This document shows positions 42,208-54,200 of a stretch of 64,000 bases of DNA, in pieces (the first letter of the stretch is position 1; every line of letters starts with the position of its first letter). A program made the translations under genes and the position numbers. Under the pieces are notes generated by a model, which had not been told where the DNA came from, made no database searches, and saw nothing but the letters and a program-made list of their open reading frames with translations. Source of the stretch: Mactromeris polynyma (lineage: Eukaryota; Mollusca; Bivalvia; Venerida; Mactridae); contig JASFXZ010000010.1 of the NCBI GenBank assembly GCA_032209605.1, positions 14,467,385 through 14,531,384 on the forward strand, written 5' to 3'.

Positions 42208-42564
42208 CTATATCAAAAATATGTATTTATAACATTTGTTTCCTTGGAACGATACTGATATTTATTTTCCTGAGTGTTTTCGTGACAACAACGTTTCTAT
42301 GACAACGCTAAGAATTTTGTCACGGTACGACCAGGCGATAATGTTTATTAGCGCCATTGGAAACGCATGCTACAATTGCTGCCGTGCCTTTCGAGTCAAT
42401 ACATCACATTTGATATGTGTAGTTATTATAGAGCCATCGCAACGTTCGGGGAGACAGACACTAGTGGTGTTACATAATCGATAATCGAATTCAATCGGAG
42501 ACGGTATTTCGATTCACAAAGGTATCGTGCTGGTAGTTTGACCTTGTCAATTTAGGTAAGAAAT

Positions 42565-43378
42565 TGCACCCGTGCGTAAGATAGGTTTAAAACACGACCA
42601 GGCCGTAAAATACAGCACTTCTGGAAAGGAAAACACGCCCACCCCCTTAACTTCTTTATAATTCCAGATATCTTAAAAAATATTTTTGCATCTTAGAGGG
42701 CTATCCTTAACAAGTTTTAAATTGAAATTATTTGAATTAGAAATTTATCTAATTTTGTCTAAATGTCGGCCCATTTTTTTATCAAAATTACGGCCAAAAT
42801 GGAAAACACGCACCCCCTAAACTTCTTTATTATTTAAGATATCTTCAAAATTTAATTTAAATTGAAATTATTTGAATTAGAAGTTTTTAAAATTTTGTCT
42901 AAAATCACGGCCAAAATAGCAAACTCGGTTACCTTATGCGCGCGCATTTTCTTTATCCGGTATATTGATCACGTGATAAACTTCAGTCCTGATCAGTGCT
43001 GAAACATAGTCACGTGGATTCTATTACGCATGGCCTTACCGACGCGGAGCAATAGGAGGTTTGGCCAGGATTCCAGGCTACATGTCCCCTGGATGAAGGT
43101 GGTGGACTTCGACCCTACCTTCATAGATGATAACGGCGATGTGGTCCGGTCACTCCTGATACAAAATATTATAAATTTATAATCGAAATAAGTTCAATTT
43201 AAGATAAAACTTGTTTAGGATAGCCACGAGGGTGCCCTCTAAGATTTAAAAAGATTTTTTAAGATATCTTGAATAATAAAGAAGTTAAGGGGGTGGCCGT
43301 GTTTTCCTTTCCAGTAAGGGTATATTTTACGGCCTGGTCGTGTTTTAAACCTGTCCCGTAAAATATAACATATTGTAA
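42565..43378. mobile_element. Foldback element with ~140-bp inverted arms
   Basis: The left arm 42572-42715 (ttaaaacacgaccaggccgt ... cacccccttaacttcttta ... ttagagggc) is the inverted copy of 43219-43370. A third, partial arm copy sits near 42798-42860. The spacer contains a GC-richer 50-codon ORF at 43030-43182. Confidence 0.8.
43030..43182 (+). CDS. 50-codon ORF inside a foldback element, function unknown
   Basis: Runs from ATG to TAA with protein-like composition unlike the flanking AT-rich DNA: MALPTRSNRRFGQDSRLHVP, then WMKVVDFDPTFIDDNGDVVR. In-frame TGA at 43000-43002 bounds it upstream. No family recognised. It may be a captured host-exon fragment or a remnant of the element's own gene. 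Confidence 0.3.
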   Translation: MALPTRSNRRFGQDSRLHVPWMKVVDFDPTFIDDNGDVVRSLLIQNIINL

Positions 43379-43486
43379 CAACTCCAAGTTCTACGGGGGG
43401 GGGGGGGAAATAACCAAGTAACATAAGGTTCGCTCCACAATGTTTAATCCCACAGTATTCAATGGCATATCCAACACGCAATAACG

Positions 43487-44332
43487 GACTAACAGACTGA
43501 GTGACTCGTTACTTCATGATGACTATGCCTTATATACTGAGTAAAGAGTCCAACTAATACTTAAATACAGCTAGATCCCTATGTGAAGATAAATCCACAT
43601 GATCCTGTAGATCCGATGGTTCCTTTAACTCCAAATTTGCCACACAACTCCCTACTTGGGAGATCGAACTTCCACTGTTCGAAAGATTAGAAAATATAGT
43701 TCTACAATAAACAACAATAACAACAACAGTAAACAATGTAGACTTGTGCATCCACTATACTTCCATTGTACTCCCTACACAATCCGTGATGTGTTCACTA
43801 AAGAATTACATGGTATCTCCCATAATCAACAATAACAAAATCATAAATCTAACGTTAATCAAAAATGTGTAACAACACTATCTAAATTGGTTTGTCAAAT
43901 GTTAATTATTGTCATGATATTGTTCAGCATAATGCTTGAACTCGTCCTGAAACATCTGGAACAGCTGCCATGGACTCACTTCCTGGGCTGTATCTGTGTT
44001 GAATACTTATAATCAATTTTGATGTAATGAACGTTCTTCTTGCAACAGTGTCTATTTTCCAATTTAACTTCTGATTGCTGGCTTTACCTGGCACTCTAAA
44101 TCCTTTCTTTAATTTGACTTTAAACTCTTTTCACCACTACTATTTACACTATCATTTTGATGTGTTTCCAAACAGACTAACAGACTGAGTGACTCGATAC
44201 TTCATGATGACTATGCCTTATATACTGAGTAAAGAGTCCAACTAATACTTAAATACAGCTAGACCCCTATGTGAAGATAAATCCACATGATCCTGTAGAT
44301 CCGATGGTTCCTTTAACTCCAAATTTGCCACA
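43487..44332 (-). mobile_element. Short element with 158-bp direct terminal repeats (TRIM-like)
   Basis: 43487-43644 and 44175-44332 are nearly identical direct repeats. On the minus strand each starts TGTGGCAAATTTGG and contains a TATATAAGG box. A purine-rich 'aagtagggag' lies just before the left copy. That resembles a miniature LTR element with about 530 bp of interior, but no clear primer-binding site or target duplication was found, so a plain duplication remains possible. Confidence 0.5.
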
Positions 44333-46605
44333 ATATGTTGATTTAACTATCTATCAAACACAATAACGACTTTCCATCGTCAAGCACACAGTTCCCCAAA
44401 GCATGAACAACTATGTACACCCATTTTGAAATGAATATAATTATATTGAACCAGGTAATATATCCACGCATATAAAAGAACCAAACGTGTTTAATTTCAT
44501 ATTACATTGCATAGGTGATAGTGCTGTTTTATTAACCGCGAACGCATCAATATATTACCTGGACCATTACTATTTTAAAACAGGTGTATTGAAATGTTCG
44601 TGTTTGTTCGTAAGCTTGACGGAGAAAATGCCGCCCTTGATTTTTGATACATATTCCGTTTTCAGAAAGATTGTGAAATAACATTTTGGTCCTTTTTAAC
44701 TTTGAAGACACGCCCTTAATTTATGATAGAAAACGGTAACACAAACATCAGCTATGGTTTTACGCACGAGTGCATTTCTTTACCTAAAATGACTTTGTTC
44801 AAGCAATGTAACAAGCACTATACAGTCCGTTTTGATTTACTTGAGACTGGCTTTAAACAAACTTTGACGCGGTCAGCCAATGAAAACATGTTTTGCAAAC
44901 GATTGACCAATAGACACTGAGCACTCAATACCAGTAATATCAAGTCAAATAAGTTAGACAACAGTAAAAGACAACTTAAAATATTGGCAGCCGTTCAATA
45001 TATATATATTGATTAAAGTGTAGTCAATCGCAATAAGCACATTAACAAAATTAACACTGTTAATTTATTCATCATCACAGGTGCTTGCGTTAGACATTTG
45101 GTGTGCTAAGACACATGCAAGAATACAAGCATCACAGCAAACTGAGCCAGGTGCTTGCGTTAGACATTTGGTGTGCTAAGACATATGCAAGAATACAAGT
45201 ATCACAGCAAACTGAGCCAGGTGCTTGCGTTAGACATTTGGTGTGCTAAGACATATGCAAGAATACAAGCTTCACAACAAACTGAGCCAGGTGCTTGCGT
45301 TAGACATTTGGTGTGCTAAGACATATGCAAGAATACAAGCTTCACAACAAACTGAGCCAGGTGCTTGCGTTAGACATTTGGTGTGCTAAGACATATGCAA
45401 GAATACAAGCATCACAGCAAACTGAGCCAGGTGCTTGCGTTAGACATTTGGTGTGCTAAGACATATGCAAGAATACAAGCTTCACAACAAACTGAGAGAG
45501 TAGCACATGGAAGACCCCATTCACAAAACAAGCCCTACCCACGCTCAAAACCAAAACAACATGGTTTCCTTATGATTTTAACTCAGTAGAAATTACTTCG
45601 AGAACCGAGTCTGTTGCTCGTCTTTCAAATAGGTACTGTAGCTTATGTCCAATGGGTACTGTAGCTTATTTTTATTTCCGATGGGTACTGTGGCTTATTT
45701 CCAATGGGTACTGTAGCTTATTTCCAATGGGTACTGTAGCTTATTTCCAATGGGTACTGTGGCTTATTTCCATTGGTACTGTAGCTTACTTCCATTGGTA
45801 CTGCAGCTTAGTTCTAATGGGTACTGTAGCTTATTTCCAACAAGTACTGTAGCTTATTTCCAATGGGTACTGTAGCTTATTTCAAATGGGTACTGTAGCT
45901 TATTTCCAACAGGTACTGTAGCTTATTTCCAATGGGTACTGTAGCTTATTTCCAATGGGTACTGTGGCTTATTTCCATTGGTACTGTAGCTTACTTCCAT
46001 TGGTACTGTAGCTTAGTTCTTATGGGTACTGTAGCTTATTTCCAACAAGTACTGTAGCTTATTTCCAATGGGTACTGTAGCTTATTTCCAATAGAAAACG
46101 TATCTTATTTCAAATAGGAAATGTAGCTTATTTCCAATAGGTTCTGTAGTTTATTTCTAATTTTGTCATTGGCATAATTTCAATAGGGAATTACCTTAGC
46201 CCCAATTGGGTGTGTAGCTTATTTCCAACAGGTTCAATATTACAATGCTACTTTCAGATTGAACAGACTGGGCTTTTCATTTGTTGTTAAAGATATAGAC
46301 ATCAAGTACTGAATATTTTAGGCAGAGTAAAAAAACAATTACCAAGTTCCATTATACCACTTTTATTACAAACACATTTCATACCAAATACTGAATGATA
46401 TGTCGGCATATTAGTTGTGTTAGTGACATTGGTTATGAGGTCAAGTATATGGAACATGATAGTTCTGACATCACTATTTCAGACGTGTTCTGGAGGCTTA
46501 ATTCCGATTTATAGAATTAAAAAACGTAAAAAACATTTTTAAACAAATACGAGCGTCACTTACCACTGCAAGTATGCAATCAGTCTACATTCATACTCAA
46601 CGGTA
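43902..46605 (-). CDS. Candidate three-exon gene 3' end, function unknown
   Basis: Three splice-bounded pieces join in phase. 46605-46564 reads TVEYECRLIAYLQ and donor CAGTG|gtaagt. 46473-46343 reads IMFHILDLITNVTNTTNMPT and FGMKCVCNKSGIMEL, donor CTTG|gtaatt. 43993-43902 reads SPWQLFQMFQDEFKHYAEQY then stop, acceptor 'attcaacacag'. Phases 2/1 and 1/2 match. However the last piece lies inside the element with direct terminal repeats at 43487-44332, where another frame is also open, so it may be element-derived. No family recognised and no 5' exon found. Confidence 0.3.
44500..44800. repeat. Dispersed repeat, copy 1 of a pair
   Basis: Shares 'ctgttttattaacc', 'atatattacctggaccatta' and 'gttttacgcac...gcattt' with 47143-47345 in the same order and orientation. 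Confidence 0.65.
45076..45494. repeat. 70-bp tandem repeat, 6 copies
   Basis: The unit starts 'ggtgcttgcgttagacattt' and ends 'aaactgagcca'. Copies differ by one to three bases (agcatcacag / agcttcacaa). Confidence 0.93.
45629..46226. repeat. ~22-bp tandem repeat
   Basis: The unit is 'gggtactgtagcttatttcc' plus aa/tt. A block of about eight units (45700-45850) recurs at 45930-46080, so there is a second-level duplication. Units decay toward the right end. Confidence 0.92.
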
Positions 46606-46778
46606 CTTAAGTTTATATCATTTTACACCACAATACAGGATCAATAAAAGCTTGAAAAAATATTCATAGCCAATGCATGCCTTTAGGACTATCTGTTTGA
46701 AGCTACAGTAAAATAATACATAACAATTAATACCTGCAAATGCAAAACTATATAGGAAAATGCACATCAGAAGAAATC

Positions 46779-46818
46779 TAGATGATGATGTCATCAATGA
46801 CATCACTGATGACATCAC
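46779..46818. repeat. Clustered TGATGTCA/TGACATCA palindromes
   Basis: Three or four overlapping copies of gatgacatca/tgatgtcatc within 40 bp form a self-complementary cluster resembling CRE-like half sites. Whether it binds anything is unknown. Confidence 0.5.
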
Positions 46819-47142
46819 ACACAAGAGGTCACATGACTAAACAATATAAATAAATGGCTGCCAAATACAAAGACTTAGTTATTTATAAAAATATGTAATT
46901 ATTGTTGTAAATGCAAAGTAACACCTCATAACATGTAAATGCGGAATAGAATGTAACAATAAAAAATGCAAAATAACATGTACAGCTTGTTAATATTAAC
47001 CTCATGATCCTGACCTTAATGCAATAAAATATTACACCACTGTTACACAGAATATAACAATCTCTGAGAGGGAATTGTGTATTATCGGTGTCTATACATT
47101 GTCTGATAAAATATCAACCTATGTTGTTCTAGTATATAACTT

Positions 47143-47345
47143 GTATAGAACTGTTTTATTAACCACAAACAAATGAATATATTACCTGGACCATTATATT
47201 TCAGACTAGTTGTATTGATCTATTCGTATTTGGCCGTAAGCTGACGAGTCGCATTTGTGTTTAAATATCAAAGTAAAGCAAACAGCAGTTGTAGTTTTAC
47301 GCACAAAAGCATTGTTTTACCTAAATTGGCATGGATCGGTCGTGA
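47143..47345. repeat. Dispersed repeat, copy 2 of a pair
   Basis: Partner of 44500-44800; matches over most of its length with insertions and deletions. Confidence 0.65.
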
Positions 47346-47480
47346 AAGTTCATACACCTGCTTACGGTCAATTCAAGTTTAAACAGCACTATATATTTGT
47401 AATACATAACATGTAGAAAGCCAAAGACAAACATAGACAGCTAGTCAATTGTGAAAGTATGCTCACAGACGTCAAGAGGA

Positions 47481-47612
47481 ACAGGTTAAGTTTAACACGA
47501 GGATCAGGTTAAGTTTAACACGAGGATCAGGTTAAGTTTAACACGAGGATCAGGTTAAGTTTAACACGAGGATCAGGTTAAGTTTAACACCAGGTTCAGG
47601 TTAAGTTTAACA
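47481..47612. repeat. 23-bp tandem repeat, ~6 copies
   Basis: The unit is 'aggttaagtttaacacgagg' plus 'atc'. It contains the palindrome-like 'ttaagtttaa'. Confidence 0.93.
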
Positions 47613-48129
47613 CGCTATAATAACATGTATAAATGCTAGGTAACACATAAGAACAAATGTAATAACGATATAACACATAATAACATCTTACAACACATTA
47701 TGATCCCTGTAAATGTAAAATAGCACAATAAATAGTATTGTATCTTATATATCAACAATTCTTATAGGTAACAAACTTTGGTGAGAATATATATTGGGTA
47801 TTTGAAGTATATACATTTGAATTAAAATTCCTTCAGTATTTGGTATGTAATACAATAACAGATAAATCAACTACAAGGTTACCTAATCACAGATTCTGAT
47901 GTCAGTAAAAAACAAACATAACTCAACAAAACAAAATTGGACATAATACTGTATAATTCCCTTATCCTGAGAGTTAACAACATTTCAATCACAGTAAATC
48001 ATAAAATAGTATACAACATGGATTATAAAACTGGATTTCATGACGCCCTCGTCTGTAGAATGTCAATCCATGGTCATGATCAGACTCACTACCATTTTAA
48101 CATTGTCTCATCTTCAACTTGGTAAAAGT

Positions 48130-48276
48130 TTAAAGTTTGACACATATTGTTTTCTCCTCTGTGAAGAATTCAATGGACTCTTTGGCACCTTCACGTCCAG
48201 TGCCAGATTCCTTTATTCCTCCAAATGGCATGTTGAGATCCCGTACCAACCAGCAATTGGCCCAAACTGTTCCAGC
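48130..48276 (-). CDS. ALDH8A1: ALDH8A1 terminal exon
   Basis: 48 codons plus TAA: AGTVWANCWLVRDLNMPFGG, IKESGTGREGAKESIEFFTE, then EKTICVKL. Acceptor 'attattttcag'. A 40-bp array starts about 22 bp upstream of the acceptor. Confidence 0.96.
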   Translation of the reverse strand, partial: AGTVWANCWLVRDLNMPFGGIKESGTGREGAKESIEFFTEEKTICVKL

Positions 48277-51200
48277 CTGAAAATAATGTCAGAAAACAAA
48301 TTGACTGGTTGTCATTTACAACCAGAACTTTTCTCACCAACAGACTGGTTATCATTTACAATTAGAACTTTTCTCACTAACAGACTGGTTGTCATTTACA
48401 ATCAGAACTTTTCTCACTAACAGACTGGTTGTCATTTACAATCAGAACTTTTCTCACCAACAGACTGGTTGTCATTTACAATCAGAACTTTTCTCACCAA
48501 CAGACTGGTTGTCATTTACAATCAGAACTTTTCTCACCAACAGACTGGTTGTCATTTACAATCAGAACTTTTCTCACCAACAGACTGGTTATCATTTACA
48601 ATCAGAACTTTTCTCACCAACAGACTGGTCATCATTTACAATCAGAACTTTTCTCACTAACAGACTGGTCATCATTTATTATCAGAACTTTTCTCACCAA
48701 CAGACTGGTTGTCATTTACAATGAGAATTTTTCTCACCAACAGACTGGTTGTCATTTACAATCAGAACTTTTCTCACCAACAGACTGGTTGTCATTTACA
48801 ATCAGAACTTTTCTCACCAACAGACTGGTCATCATTTACAATCAGAACTTTTTCATCCCAACTGAGCGGTCTTCATGTAAATTAATTAATAAATGGTAGT
48901 CTATCTTTTGAAGGTAATGTAACAGTTCAACATTACACAGAACAACGAACTTAACAGTTTAATGTTATTTAAAACATTTATTGCCTCAGTACTTGCATAT
49001 AAAACCATCAGCAGTTGCTGACAACTCTCACATTCACCCAACATGATAATTGGAAATGAAGCATTTGTTAAAACCAGCGACACTTCATGTATCCTCACAT
49101 GTCCGTTAACTAGATATCATGTGGAAGAGATTCTAATATGCTTGCAGTTTCACAAAACTGCAGAACTAGCCAGGATTTTACGAAAATACTCAGTAACTGT
49201 CTTAAATATATTTATCAATTGTTTCAGCATGTGCAATGGGACCTCTGTAAATCTAAAATAACCATCAGTGACAAAATTACACACCCTCGTGTTTTACATA
49301 CAAAACATTGGTGATAATTCACAGTCTTGTTACATATTTATTCCTGTTTCAATATGGTATTCTGCAGTACATTGTATACTTTTGTTTTATATGGGGACTT
49401 TTGAATTTTGGGCTGTGTCACCAATTCTTGAATTAGCAGGGAAATCGTCAAAAGTAGACAGGGTCAAGGGGTTCTCCCATTAATTATGACCACTCATACA
49501 TGAAAAGTAGCTGGGTGATGATGCTTAAGTTACAGGGTGATTTTACCGGCTACCGGCTCTTATAGAAATCCCTGTACATGGCAACTTAAAGTGGCGCTAA
49601 CCTACATAATCAGCACTGTATAGAACTGTTCGGTACATACATCATTTTAAAAATGATGCAACATTTTTTTTGTTGCATCAATAAGACTTTATTATGTACT
49701 TTATAAGGATTAGAATTTTATTAATTGCTGTAATGTCAAAGAAAAACTCAGTTTCACAGGTTCTTTCTTACAGCGATATCCATTTCTGCCATGAGTTATT
49801 CTGTAGGATGGACCTTGTTTCCACACATAAATACAACATTTATCCCAGAAGCATCTTCTACGCTAGTTAAATATGTGATAATTAAAGCACAGTGCACTCA
49901 CATTTAGTTTCTGCGAGACTCTATGTAATGTGGTAACGTCAGTAGTCCACACGGAAGCTGCCAATCCATACTTCACACCATTAGCTCTACTGATCACCTA
50001 TATAATTGTCAGACACATATATATACAGTCGACTCTCGTTAAGACGAATTTTTCGGGACCGTCGGAAACAGTTCGTCTTAACGAAAATTCGTCTTAACGA
50101 AAATTCGTCTTAACGAAAATTCGACGTAAACGTCGGGAGGCCATTTTGGTGTTACGTGAGAAAGTCTAGTTCGTGACGACTGCTTTGTGTTTGATCGCCA
50201 TTTGCATAAAACAAATGTTAAATATGACGTGTTTTAATTAAAGTACACGCTTATTTAAATCACTCATTTTGGCATGTTTTACAAACTATCGGTTTGATCA
50301 CAGTGTTCAACAATTCGACATGTTTGCATTAACACAATGTAGTCTAACATTTTGCAAACATGTACAAATCCTTCAATTATGTAAACAATCGATAATTAAA
50401 TGTGCGAAAATACAGGTAAATCATCTCAGTGACGTGTGAAAACATTCGTCGTCAGCAGGATACGATCCGACTTCGTGTTAAACAATAGATTTAAGGTGCG
50501 AACTTGTTAAGCGGGACTTCGAAAAAACTTCGACGTAACGAAAAACTTCGAGACAAAAATTCGTCTTAACCGACAGAAATTCATATAGACAAAGAAGGAT
50601 AAAATCGGGACTTTTGAAAAACTTCGACGTAACGGAAAATTCGTCTTAAGCGAGTTCGTCCTAACGAGAGTCGACTGTAAGCGAGTTCGTCCTAACGAGA
50701 GTCGACTGTATCAATTTATTTCTTAAACAAGCATATGTTCATATACAACTCTCCCCTTCTATCCCTTCTAAAGTATATGTACACAACTCTCCCCTTCTAT
50801 AGCATATGTTCATATACAACTCTCCCCTTCTATCCCTTCTGTTATATATGTACATATACAACTCTCCCATTCTATCACTTCTATAGTATATGTACATATA
50901 CAACTCTCCCCTTCTATCCCTTCTATTATATATGTACTTGTAATACTGCAAAGAAAAATCCAGTAATTTCATTGGTTAAAAGCTCGCGTATAGGATTCTA
51001 TATACACGGCGCTTCTTATGAAAACACGAAATTTGACAAAAATGTCGATTTTCCTCCACATGTGGAGAAGTTGCCGGCTCCTTGTGGAAGGGTAAGTTAG
51101 TACTGGTAAGAATTCAGTCCAGGAAAAACTGGTTAGGTGAACCGGCCGCCGTATATAACTGAAATATCGTTGAGATACGGCGTTAAACCCGATGAAACAA

Positions 51201-54200
51201 ACAATATGAAAACACAGATTTGCAGTATTATAAATTCGTTATACAGGTTGTTGACAGGGTATATGGGGGAATATAACCAGTCTGCAATTCATATATCTGG
51301 TTATATTCCCCCATATACCCTGTCAACAACCTGTATAACTAATAATATAGTTCTCTCCCCTTCTATAGTATAGGTACATATAGTTCTCTCCCCTTCTATC
51401 CCTTCTATTGTATATGTTCATATACAACTCTCCCCTTCTATAGTGTATGTACATATACAACTCTCCCATTCTATCCCTTCTATTATATCATTAGTTATAC
51501 AGGTTCTTGACAGGGTATATAACCTGCCTGTGTGCCATATAACCCGAGGCGTTAGCCGAGGGTTATATGAATCACAGACAGGTTATATCCCCTATATACC
51601 CTGTCAACAACCAGTATAACGAATTTATAATACTGCAAATCAAATCCGTGTTTTCATAAGAATTTAGCTAAACAAGCGATGTTTCAATGCCTAGCTCTAG
51701 ATCTAAGAATTAGATCTGTGCATTTTTGCTGTTTTTTGGTTCATAAAATTGTTTAGAGTGTTTTAGTAATTTATAATATCAGTAATTAAAACGTTTTCCT
51801 TTTAAAATATATCGGGAATTACTTGCTGTAGATCAAATATTTTTATTTCACTCACACGTTATATTGCCTAAAAATTAATTACATTACCCAGTAAGGTACC
51901 TCAATACACATGGTTAACAGCATGCTTGCACTCTAATTTTTATTTTCAAGCATCTGATCTCGTGGACTTTATCGAACTGAAATTTGGTCAAACCTTAAAA
52001 AATCTATCGTTTTGAATATTAATACTAGCACACATGTAATCTGTTCAATATTTATTGAATCATGTGTGAAGATCAATTGTCAATTTCTAGTAACTTGCAG
52101 ACATCGAGAGATAAAAGTTTTCGAGTCAAGCCATGACCGACAATGGTTACGAGGCGCATAAAGGGGAAATGAGTTCGGACGTCATATACCCTGTCAGCGC
52201 CGTGTATATAGAATTCTATACGCGAGCCTTTACCAATGAAATTAGTGGATTTTTCTTTGCAGTATTATAAATGTACATATACAACACTCCCCTTCTATCC
52301 CTTCTATAGTATATGGACATATACAACTCTCCCCTTCTATAGTATTAGTACATATACAACTCTCCCCTTCTATCCCTTCTATAGAATATGGACATATACA
52401 ACTCTCCCCTTCTACAGTATATGTACATATACAACTCTCCCCTTCTATCCCTTCTATTATATATGTACATTTACAACTCTCCCCTTCTATCCCTTCTATT
52501 GTACATGTACATATACAACTCTCCCCTTCTATCCCTTCTATAGTGTATGTATTTATAGTTCTCTCCCCTTCTATATGCCTTCCATTGTATATGTAAGTTA
52601 TATAAATATATATACAGTTCCCACGCCTTGTATAATGTATGTGTATATATTGCTCTCCCCTTCTATTGTACATGTATATATACAGTTCCCACTCCTTGTA
52701 TAATGTATGTGTCTATATTGCTCTCCCCTTCTATTGTATATGTATATATACAGTTCCCACTCCTTGTATAATGTATGGGTATATATTGCTCTCCCCTTCT
52801 ATTGTATATGTATATATACAGTTCCCACTCCTTGTATAATGTATGGGTATATATTGCTCTCCCCTTCTATTGTATATGTATATATACAGTTCCCACTCCT
52901 TGTATAATGTATGTGTATATATTGCTCTCCCCTTCTATTGTATATGTATATATACAGTTCCCACTCCTTGTATAATGTATGTGTATATATTGCTCTCCCC
53001 TTCTATTGTACATGTATATATACAGTTCCCACTCCTTGTATAATGTATGTGTATATATTGCTCTCCCCTTCTATTGTACATGTATATATACAGTTCTCTC
53101 TCCTTGTATAATGTATGTGTATATACTGCTCTCCCCTCTATTGTACATGTATATATACAGTTCCCACTCCTTGTATAATGTATGTGTATATACTGCTCTC
53201 CCCTCTATTGTACATGTATATATACAGTTCCCACTCCTTGTATAATGTATGTGTATATATTGCTCTCCCCTCTATTGTACATGTATATAATACAGTTCCC
53301 ACTCCTTGTATAATGTATGTGTATATATTGCTCTCCCCTTCTATTGTACATGTATATATACAGTTCCCACTCCTTGTATAATGTATGTGTATATATTGCT
53401 CTCCCCTTCTGTTGTACATGTATATATACAGTTCCCACTCCTTGTATAATGTATGTGTATATATTGCTCTCCCCTTCTGTTGTACATGTATATATACAGT
53501 TCCCACTCCTTGTATAATGTATGTGTATATATTGCTCTCCCCTTCTGTTGTACATGTATATATACAGTTCCCACTCCTTGTATAATGTATGTGTATATAT
53601 TGCTCTCCCCTTCTAGTTGTACATGTATATATACAGTTCTCTCTCCTTGTATAATGTATGTGTATATATTGCTCTCCCCTTCTGTTGTACATGTATATAT
53701 ACAGTTCCCACTCCTTGTATAATGTATGTGTATATATTGCTCTCCCCTTCTGTTGTACATGTATATATACAGTTCCCACTCCTTGTATAATGTATGTGTA
53801 TATATTGCTCTCCCCTTCTGTTGTACATGTATATATACAGTTCCCACTCCTTGTATAATGTATGTGTATATATTGCTCTCCCCTTCTAGTTGTACATGTA
53901 TATATACAGTTCTCTCTCCTTGTATAATGTATGTGTATATATTGCTCTCCCCTTCTATTGTACATGTATATAATACAGTTCTCTCTCCTTGTATAATCAT
54001 GTATGTGTATATATTGCTCTCCCCTTCTATTGTACATGTATATAATACAGTTCTCTCTCCTTGTATAATGTATGTGTATATATTGCTCTCCCCTTCTATT
54101 GTAAATGTATATAATACAGTTCTCTCCCCTTCTGTTGTACATGTATATATACAGTTCCCACTCCTTGTATAATGTATGTGTATATATTGCTCTCCCCTTC

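Larger units (their letters stand above)
50942..52266. mobile_element. ~1.3-kb element with ~70-bp terminal inverted repeats, inserted in the array
   Basis: The left end 50942-51012 (aatactgcaaagaaaaatcc, attggttaaaagctcgcgta, tatacacggcgc) is the inverted copy of 52197-52266. The array reads on either side. Inside lie a SINE, a perfect 43-bp hairpin, a short block of the same pyrimidine array, and a second hairpin. No transposase ORF was seen. Confidence 0.75.

Noticed and set aside
48389..48899. Overlapping plus ORFs of 63-156 codons
   Set aside because: They are read through the 40-bp tandem repeat in different frames; not genes.
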